The translations under genes were made by a program, and so were the position numbers. From positions 1 through 5,088 of the forward strand of contig JAKSPR010000218.1 of the NCBI GenBank assembly GCA_024404655.1: DNA of 5,088 nucleotides, written 5' to 3'. The notes under the pieces are model-generated. The model was not told where the DNA came from. It did no database searches and saw only the letters and a list, made by a program, of their open reading frames with translations. Source of the stretch: Clostridia bacterium (GTDB lineage Bacteria > Bacillota > Clostridia > Oscillospirales > CAG-272). Below are positions 1 to 5,088 of this stretch, piece by piece (position 1 is the first letter of the stretch; every line of letters starts with the position of its first letter).

Positions 1-1
1 T

Positions 2-748
2 TGCTGGCTGCTGCCTGCGGCAGTTCTTGCAATGACTGTCAATACAGCATTCAGTCATGCGGGTATAACGATTCTTGCCTACCTGCCGTCCGGAAATCCT
101 CTGACACTGGAAAGCATCATCGGAGGTGCCCAGACAGGGCTGCTTCTCATCACAGTGCTTGTGTGGTTTTCCTGTTTTCATAAGGTCATGACCGCGGATA
201 AGTGGATTTGTCTGTTCGGCCGTATCATACCCGCGCTGAGCCTGCTTTTCAGTATGACTCTGCGTTTCATCCCGAAACTATCCGATCAGTATCGGATGGC
301 AGCAGAGGCACAGAGAGCGCTCGGTATGGGAATAGAGGAAGGCGGCTTTGTTCGGCGTATGAAAAACAGTGCAGCCGTGCTCTCCATCATGTTGACATGG
401 TCCCTTGAAAACGCTGTTGAGACTGCGGATTCCATGAAAAGCCGCGGTTACGGTCTGCCGGGGAGAACGGCATATACCGTCTACCGTCTTGACCGCAGAG
501 GCAAAGAACTTCTGTGCCTGATCGCCGCACTCACTGGATTTGTCCTGTCCGGAATGCTGGCGGGAGGACTGTCTTTCCGCATATACCCGACGATCCGCGC
601 GGCGGAGCTGTCGCCGCTTCATATTGCTCTGCAGATCGCCGTGTTCGTTCATGTCCTGATTCCGGTCATCCTTGATATTTTGCAGGACCGGGCAATGAAC
701 GAAGCTCAGAGAAAAACCACGATAGGAGAAGGAGGAGAAAACCCATGA
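2..748 (+). CDS. ecfT: ECF transporter transmembrane (T) component, 5'-truncated by window edge
   Basis: This is the membrane scaffold of an energy-coupling factor importer; it joins the substrate-binding S component to the two cytoplasmic ATPases. The frame is open to the left edge. The first in-frame ATG (position 32) has no Shine-Dalgarno sequence and is preceded by hydrophobic codons (WLLPAAVLA), so the true start lies outside the window and some N-terminal residues are missing. Counting from that Met, hydrophobic segments lie near residues 33-49, 64-80, 158-180 and 197-217. Between them is the cytoplasmic coupling region, with the two expected short motifs: AQRALG (residues 93-98) and ADSMKSRGYG (132-141). 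The second has the usual small-Arg-Gly form; the first has Leu where Arg is typical. The 3' end overlaps the downstream ATPase gene by 4 bases, implying translational coupling. The T-component family is confident; the substrate is unknown. Confidence 0.9.
   Translation, partial: CWLLPAAVLAMTVNTAFSHAGITILAYLPSGNPLTLESIIGGAQTGLLLITVLVWFSCFHKVMTADKWICLFGRIIPALSLLFSMTLRFIPKLSDQYRMAAEAQRALGMGIEEGGFVRRMKNSAAVLSIMLTWSLENAVETADSMKSRGYGLPGRTAYTVYRLDRRGKELLCLIAALTGFVLSGMLAGGLSFRIYPTIRAAELSPLHIALQIAVFVHVLIPVILDILQDRAMNEAQRKTTIGEGGENP
729..737 (+). promoter_or_regulatory. Ribosome binding site of the fused ECF ATPase/S-component gene
   Basis: AAGGAGGAG lies inside the last codons of ecfT, 7 bases before the ATG at 745. 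It is a near-consensus Shine-Dalgarno sequence and fixes the start of the downstream gene at the ATGA overlap, supporting coupled translation of the two transporter genes. Confidence 0.85.
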
Positions 749-3402
749 CGGAGCCATTTTCCATCACAGAATTTGAGATCCGGAATCTGACCTTCACCTA
801 TCCGGAGCGCAGGATGCCCGCCCTGTCCTCCGTCAGCATGACCGTACAGAAAGGGGAGTTCCTTGTTCTTCTTGGCCCATCTGGCTGCGGAAAATCAACG
901 CTTCTGCGGCATCTGAAAACCGTGCTTACGCCGCACGGTACAAGAAGCGGTGAGATCTTATTTGAGGGGAAAGTGCTTGACACACAGGATTTCCGTACCC
1001 AGAGCGCGCGTATCGGATATGTGCATCAGTCCCCGGACGATCAGATCGTCACCGATAAAGTATGGCATGAGCTTGCTTTCGGCGCAGAAAGTCTTGGATT
1101 CGATCCTGCATATATCCGCCGCCGGACCGCGGAGACGGCCTCATTCTTCGGCATCCAGACATGGTTTCATAAGGATGTCAGGGAACTGTCCGGCGGACAG
1201 AAACAGCTTCTGAATCTTGCATCCGCTATGATCTCCGATCCCAGCGTTCTGATTCTTGACGAACCCACCTCCCAGCTTGACCCCATCGCCGCTTCCGAAT
1301 TTTTATCAACCCTTTCAAAAATCAACCGAGAACTGGGTGTGACCGTAATCCTGACAGAGCACCGACTGGAGGAAGCACTTCCCTTAGCCGACAGAGCCGT
1401 TGTCATGGAAGGGGGACACATCCTCTGTGGGGGTACTCCTGCGGATATCGGTGAGAAGCTGTACCGCGCCGACAGCCGTATTTTTGCTTCCATGCCCGCT
1501 GCTATGCGGGTCTGGGCGGGCGTCGGCGGAAAGGGACCTTGTCCTGTCACCGTCCGTGATGGTACCGGATGGCTGACTGCAAGGGCAAAGGAAACCCCGC
1601 TCCTGCCGCTGCCGGAGCTGCCTGTCGCTGAAAAAGAACCGTCACAGGAATCTATTGTCATTGAGGTCGATGAAGCTTGGTTCCGCTATGAACGCGATCT
1701 GCCAGACACCGTCAAGGGCCTTTCCTTTCGGCAGGAGAAGGGAAGTTTTACCGCGCTTCTCGGCGGGAACGGTACCGGAAAAACAACGACACTCAAAATT
1801 CTCTCCGGTGTTCTGAAACCATATCGCGGAGAAGTCCGTGTACAGGGCCGTGTCGGGATGCTTCCCCAGAATCCGCAGGCACTGTTCCTCAAAAAGACTG
1901 TGCGGGAGGACCTTTTCTCCGTTTTTGAAGCCTGTCCGGTGCCGGACGCCGAGACACGTACGGCAAAGACCGTGGAGCTCTGCAGATTGTCCGCGCTTCT
2001 TGACAGCCATCCCTATGACCTGTCCGGCGGAGAGCAGCAGCGCGCCGCACTGGCAAAGCTCCTTCTGACTGACCCGGATATCCTCCTGCTTGATGAACCG
2101 ACCAAGGGCCTTGATGCAGGCTATAAACGGGTTTTAGCTTCCATGATAGCCGATCTGAAACTGGCAGGAAAGACCATCCTTATGGTCAGCCATGACGTGG
2201 AATTCTGTGCGGAATATGCCGACCGCTGCGCCATGTTCTTCGACGGTGCCATTGTCGGAGAAGATATCCCGCGCCGTTTTTTCAGCGGAAACCGTTACTA
2301 TACTACCGCCGTCAATCGCATGGCACATGAGCTTCTCCCAACAGCGGTAACAGCAAAGGATCTCATCATCTCCTGCGGCGGGACATACGAAACCACCCCA
2401 GTGGCCCCGGATATCCACCCCGAACCGATCACGGAATCGGCTTCTCTGCAGCGGAAAAAGGAAACACTTTCCCCGCTCCGCCGCATCGGAGTAGCAATCA
2501 CAGGAACGCTGTCTCTGCTTCTGCTGATCCCGATCCTCCGCAGCATGGATATCAGCGCCGGGCTTGACGAAAGCAATATGCTGACAGGCAGGGCGGGCAG
2601 TATGCTTTATGCCGCATGGCTCATTGTGATTCTGCTGTTTGCATGCTTTTTGTCAATCCCGGGAAAAGGGAATACAGCCCATATATCGCCTGTAAGCAAA
2701 GAGAAACTGTCCCACAGAACGATACTCGGCGCGGTAATGATTCTCCTTGCAGTCCCTCTGACCTTGTTTTTCGGCGTTTCGGTTCTTGGCGGAACGAAAT
2801 ACTATTTCATTTCGCTTCTGGTACTGTTTGAATGTATGCTCCCATTCTTCTTCATTTTTGAATCCCGGAAACCGCAGGCAAGAGAGCTTGTGGTGATCGC
2901 GTCTCTGTGTGCCCTTGGCGTCGCAGGACGGGCGGTATTCTTCATGCTGCCGCAGTTCAAACCTGTTATGGCGATCACAATCCTTGCCGGCGTTGCTTTC
3001 GGCGGAGAATCCGGCTTCCTCGTGGGAGCAGTGACCATGCTTGTTTCCAATGTCCTCTTTTCCCAGGGACCATGGACCCCGTGGCAGATGTTCTCCATGG
3101 GCATGATCGGTTTTCTTGCGGGAATCCTCTATGGAAAGGGCTTAATACAAAAATCAAGACTTTCTCTTGCTGTGTTCGGCGCGGTGTCTGCTCTTGTTAT
3201 TTACGGTGGTATCATGAACCCCGCATCGGCCCTCATGTGGTCACAGGAGATCTCATGGAAAATCATCCTGTCCTATTATATCACCGGTTTTCCCATGGAC
3301 TGCGTCCACGCCATCGCCACGTTCCTTTTCCTCTGGTTCGGCGCAGAACCGATTCTTGAAAAACTCGATCGCATTAAAATCAAATACGGGCTTCTTGCGT
3401 AA
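745..3402 (+). CDS. Fused ECF transporter protein: two ABC ATPase domains plus C-terminal membrane S component
   Basis: This 885-residue protein joins ECF modules that are usually separate. ATPase 1 (about residues 8-240) has Walker A GPSGCGKST (44-52), Q-loop Gln95, an ECF-type PDDQIVTDKVWHELAFG stretch (97-113), signature LSGGQ (148-152), Walker B with LDEPT (171-175) and switch His206. ATPase 2 (about 303-520) has Walker A GGNGTGKTT (340-348), Gln375, LSGGE (426-430), LDEPT (449-453) and His483. Both look catalytically complete. A polar linker (about 521-578) leads to hydrophobic segments near 581-598, 618-637, 659-680 and 686-705. A final block (712-866) of about six helices resembles an S component; its first helix carries a double AxxxA pattern (Ala719, Ala723, Ala727), the type known to contact EcfT. 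With EcfT it should form an ATP-driven vitamin or cofactor importer in the cytoplasmic membrane. The motif GPWTPWQM (775-782) recalls S components predicted for cobalamin, but that is recollection and weak. ATPase identity is near certain, the S-component call is good, and the substrate is unresolved. Confidence 0.93.
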   Translation: MTEPFSITEFEIRNLTFTYPERRMPALSSVSMTVQKGEFLVLLGPSGCGKSTLLRHLKTVLTPHGTRSGEILFEGKVLDTQDFRTQSARIGYVHQSPDDQIVTDKVWHELAFGAESLGFDPAYIRRRTAETASFFGIQTWFHKDVRELSGGQKQLLNLASAMISDPSVLILDEPTSQLDPIAASEFLSTLSKINRELGVTVILTEHRLEEALPLADRAVVMEGGHILCGGTPADIGEKLYRADSRIFASMPAAMRVWAGVGGKGPCPVTVRDGTGWLTARAKETPLLPLPELPVAEKEPSQESIVIEVDEAWFRYERDLPDTVKGLSFRQEKGSFTALLGGNGTGKTTTLKILSGVLKPYRGEVRVQGRVGMLPQNPQALFLKKTVREDLFSVFEACPVPDAETRTAKTVELCRLSALLDSHPYDLSGGEQQRAALAKLLLTDPDILLLDEPTKGLDAGYKRVLASMIADLKLAGKTILMVSHDVEFCAEYADRCAMFFDGAIVGEDIPRRFFSGNRYYTTAVNRMAHELLPTAVTAKDLIISCGGTYETTPVAPDIHPEPITESASLQRKKETLSPLRRIGVAITGTLSLLLLIPILRSMDISAGLDESNMLTGRAGSMLYAAWLIVILLFACFLSIPGKGNTAHISPVSKEKLSHRTILGAVMILLAVPLTLFFGVSVLGGTKYYFISLLVLFECMLPFFFIFESRKPQARELVVIASLCALGVAGRAVFFMLPQFKPVMAITILAGVAFGGESGFLVGAVTMLVSNVLFSQGPWTPWQMFSMGMIGFLAGILYGKGLIQKSRLSLAVFGAVSALVIYGGIMNPASALMWSQEISWKIILSYYITGFPMDCVHAIATFLFLWFGAEPILEKLDRIKIKYGLLA

Positions 3403-3530
3403 GATGATGTAAAGCTTCTCCCCCGCAAACCTATGGTTTCTGTCGTCTGCTTACGATGAAAACAGAATATAAAACAGGCATACTGCCAGTACCGAACTGC
3501 AGTATGCCTGTAACTTATGAAACTATAATC
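3403..3530. other. Convergent intergenic region
   Basis: This 128-base gap separates the 3' ends of the ECF operon and the symporter gene. Its only strong structure is the hairpin at 3474-3511. A small AAACC-TAT-GGTTT hairpin (3427-3439) lies 24 bases after the ECF stop codon; it has a 5-bp stem and no T-run after it, so it is not convincing as a terminator. No coding potential or promoter is evident. Confidence 0.7.
3463..3511 (-). terminator. Rho-independent terminator of the AGCS symporter gene
   Basis: ACAGGCATACTGC (3474-3486) and GCAGTATGCCTGT (3499-3511) form a perfect 13-bp stem around a 12-base loop. Read on the minus strand, the hairpin starts 19 bases after the symporter stop codon and is followed by TTTATATTCTG, which with the last stem base gives a UUUU run. 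On the plus strand the hairpin is followed by AACTTATG, without a T-run, so intrinsic termination is expected mainly for the minus-strand gene. It may still stall or protect the 3' end of the ECF transcript. Confidence 0.85.
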
Positions 3531-5042
3531 TTAGTCAACTTCGTCTTCGTCGACTTCGCCCATAGCAAGGATATCCTGCTTGAACTCTTCGTTCTGCTCG
3601 GGATATGCAGAGAGCATCGGTTCTTCATCAAAACCGCGGCGGCGCTCATAATAGTTCTTCGTGATCTTGACAACGACACCGGACAGACCGATGACGGCAA
3701 CAAGGTTCGGGAGAGCCATCAGACCGTTTGCAGTATCGGAGATGTCCCAGACGAGGTCAGACTCGATGACAGCAGATGCAACGATCAGGAGGACGTAGAC
3801 CAGCTTGAAGCAGAGAACAGCGATCTTTCTGGTCTTGTCAGAGCACTTGCGGAAGCAGAAGTCAAAGCCCTTCTCACCGTAGTAAGCCCATGCAAGGATC
3901 GTGGTGAATGCAAACAGAGGAAGAATGACGGAGAAGCAGACAGTACCGAACATACCGAAGTTATCGCTGAATGCTTTCATAGCGAGCTCGGAGTCGCCGG
4001 TTGCTGCGGACAGAGTGTTGATATCAAAGGTGGTGAGCAGGAGAAGCGCGGTCAGAGTACAGATGATGAAAGTATCAAAGAAGACTTCGAAGATACCCCA
4101 CAGACCCTGCTTGACAGGCTCACGGGTTTCAGATGCGGAGTGTGCGATGACAGAGGAACCAAGACCTGCTTCGTTGGAGAATACACCGCGCGCCATACCC
4201 TTGCGGATGATCTGTGCGAAGACGTAACCGCCGAGACCGCCGACAAATGCCTGGCAGGAGAAGACGTTGGAGAAAATCAGCTCAATGGCAATGAGCAGCT
4301 GGGAAGCATGCATCAGAATACCGAAGATGGAAAGAATGATGAAGAGCAGGGACATGAACGGAACAATCATGGATGCGATCTTACCGATACGCTTGATACC
4401 GCCGATGATGATGATTGCGGTGAGAAGCGCAACAGCACCGCCGATTGCCAGCTTGACAGCCGTTGTATCGGAACCGAATGCCGCGGTCAGGGTGCCGGAG
4501 ATCTTGTTGGTCTGGACGCCGCTCATACCGATGGCTGCGATGATACAGAATGCAGCTGCGATATAACCAAGCCATGCCCAGCCGAGACCGTAGGTGATGT
4601 AGTAGAAGGAACCGCCGGAAAAGCTGCCGTCCTTTTCCTTTTTGCGGTAGTAAAGACCAAGAACGTTTTCAGCGTAGTTGGTGATCATGCCGAAAAATGC
4701 GGAAATCCACATCCAGAAGACTGCACCGGGACCACCGGTCAGGATTGCGGATGTAACGCCGATGATGTTGCCGGTACCGACAGTACCGGAAATTGCTGCG
4801 GAGAAAGCCTCAAACTGGGAGACGCCGCTCTTCTGCTTGCCGGGCTTTTTGCCGAGGTCGTGCAGAACGGGACCGATAGTCTCCTGCATGGATGCTTTCA
4901 GCTTGCGGAGCTGCATGGCCTTGGTACGGATGGTAAGAAGAATACCGGTACCGAGGATCATGATGATGGCCGGCCAACCCCAGACGAGGTCATTGATGAA
5001 GCCGTTGACGGTTGCGATTCCGTCGATGATGGATTGCCACAT
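3531..5042 (-). CDS. Sodium:alanine/glycine symporter, AGCS family (AlsT-like)
   Basis: This 503-residue membrane protein should import alanine, glycine or a similar small neutral amino acid using a cation gradient, usually Na+. The family evidence is strong: a conserved helix with SGTVGTGNIIGV (85-96), the AGCS signature TGGPGAVFWMWISAFFG (102-118), GGSFYYI (143-149), GVFSNEAGLGSS (286-297) and the late AWAYYGEKGF stretch (384-393). About ten or eleven hydrophobic segments run from residue 18 to about 460. The ATG at 5042 is chosen because GGAGG lies 10 bases upstream and the N-terminus (MWQSIIDGIATVNGFINDLVWGWP) fits the family. After the last helix comes a basic patch (KNYYERRRG) and then an acidic tail ending GEVDEDEVD. 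The gene is monocistronic within the window, convergent to the ECF operon, and ends in its own terminator. Its 503 codons include no TTA, CTA or TCA, suggesting high expression. The exact amino-acid substrate and coupling ion cannot be read from the sequence. Confidence 0.96.
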   Translation of the reverse strand: MWQSIIDGIATVNGFINDLVWGWPAIIMILGTGILLTIRTKAMQLRKLKASMQETIGPVLHDLGKKPGKQKSGVSQFEAFSAAISGTVGTGNIIGVTSAILTGGPGAVFWMWISAFFGMITNYAENVLGLYYRKKEKDGSFSGGSFYYITYGLGWAWLGYIAAAFCIIAAIGMSGVQTNKISGTLTAAFGSDTTAVKLAIGGAVALLTAIIIIGGIKRIGKIASMIVPFMSLLFIILSIFGILMHASQLLIAIELIFSNVFSCQAFVGGLGGYVFAQIIRKGMARGVFSNEAGLGSSVIAHSASETREPVKQGLWGIFEVFFDTFIICTLTALLLLTTFDINTLSAATGDSELAMKAFSDNFGMFGTVCFSVILPLFAFTTILAWAYYGEKGFDFCFRKCSDKTRKIAVLCFKLVYVLLIVASAVIESDLVWDISDTANGLMALPNLVAVIGLSGVVVKITKNYYERRRGFDEEPMLSAYPEQNEEFKQDILAMGEVDEDEVD

Positions 5043-5052
5043 GATGGAAAAA

Positions 5053-5057
5053 CCTCC
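5053..5057 (-). promoter_or_regulatory. Ribosome binding site of the AGCS symporter gene
   Basis: GGAGG on the minus strand lies 10 bases before the ATG at 5042 and decides that start. The 31 bases beyond it to the window edge are AT-rich, as expected for a leader or promoter, but no convincing paired -35/-10 elements are seen in what remains. Confidence 0.8.
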
Positions 5058-5088
5058 GATGATATAAAAATTGTTGAGAAATAAAAAA

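Noticed and set aside
32..34. ATG as the real start of ecfT
   Set aside because: There is no Shine-Dalgarno sequence before it, the frame continues open upstream with hydrophobic codons, and the product would lack the usual N-terminal membrane segment.
1..183. Short plus-strand frame starting at a TTG at the window edge
   Set aside because: It lies out of frame within the ecfT coding sequence, and its product has no membrane or known motif. The overlapping frame has a clear T-component sequence.
1167..1661. Minus-strand open frame inside the ATPase 1 region
   Set aside because: It is a low-complexity Ser/Arg/Pro-rich translation antisense to well-conserved ABC motifs, which is a typical shadow frame.
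3427..3439. Small AAACC/GGTTT hairpin after the ECF stop codon as a terminator
   Set aside because: It has only 5 bp with a 3-base loop, and it is followed by CTGTCGTCTG rather than a T-run.
3456..5084. A 542-codon open frame on the plus strand opposite the symporter gene
   Set aside because: It is codon-aligned antisense to a clear AGCS gene. Its product is rich in Asp, Glu, Gly, Cys and Thr with no recognisable domain, and it runs through the terminator hairpin. It is open only because the symporter avoids TTA, CTA and TCA codons. I see no ribosome binding site before its ATG.
5058..5088. Promoter for the symporter gene in the AT-rich right edge
   Set aside because: A TATATC-like element can be found, but the matching -35 position falls at the window edge in a T-run without TTGACA similarity. 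AT-richness alone is not enough.

Overview
The window shows three protein-coding genes on two convergent transcription units. It reads like a chromosomal segment of a moderately GC-rich Firmicute, probably a gut-type member of the Clostridia or Negativicutes. That assignment is inferred from strong GGAGG ribosome binding sites, a group-I ECF vitamin transporter with fused modules, an AGCS-family amino-acid symporter, and a GC content that looks slightly above half by eye. No species call is possible from this sequence alone.

Left unit, plus strand (1-3402): the 3' part of an ecfT gene, cut by the window edge, overlaps by 4 bases (ATGA) a long 885-codon gene. That gene carries two complete ABC ATPase domains followed by about ten membrane segments. 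The last six look like an ECF substrate-binding S component. Together the two genes encode all the module types of an ECF transporter: T, two A domains, and S. The vitamin or cofactor is not shown by the sequence; cobalamin is one guess from motif memory only.

Intergenic region (3403-3530): 128 bases between the convergent genes. It holds one strong hairpin with a 13-bp perfect stem. The U-tract lies on the minus strand, so it is read as the terminator of the right-hand gene. No equally good terminator is visible for the ECF operon.

Right unit, minus strand (3531-5042): a complete 503-codon sodium:alanine/glycine symporter gene of the AGCS family, with its own ribosome binding site and its 5' end close to the right window edge. 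It is very strongly codon-biased: it has no TTA, CTA or TCA codon, which leaves a 542-codon spurious open frame on the opposite strand.

There are no RNA genes, mobile elements, CRISPR arrays or long repeats that I can support. The most interesting points are the A-A-S fusion with an extra four-helix block, and a matched loss of charged coupling residues in one EcfT coupling helix and one ATPase Q-loop region. The window does not look like a wholly new system; it is an unusual arrangement of known modules.
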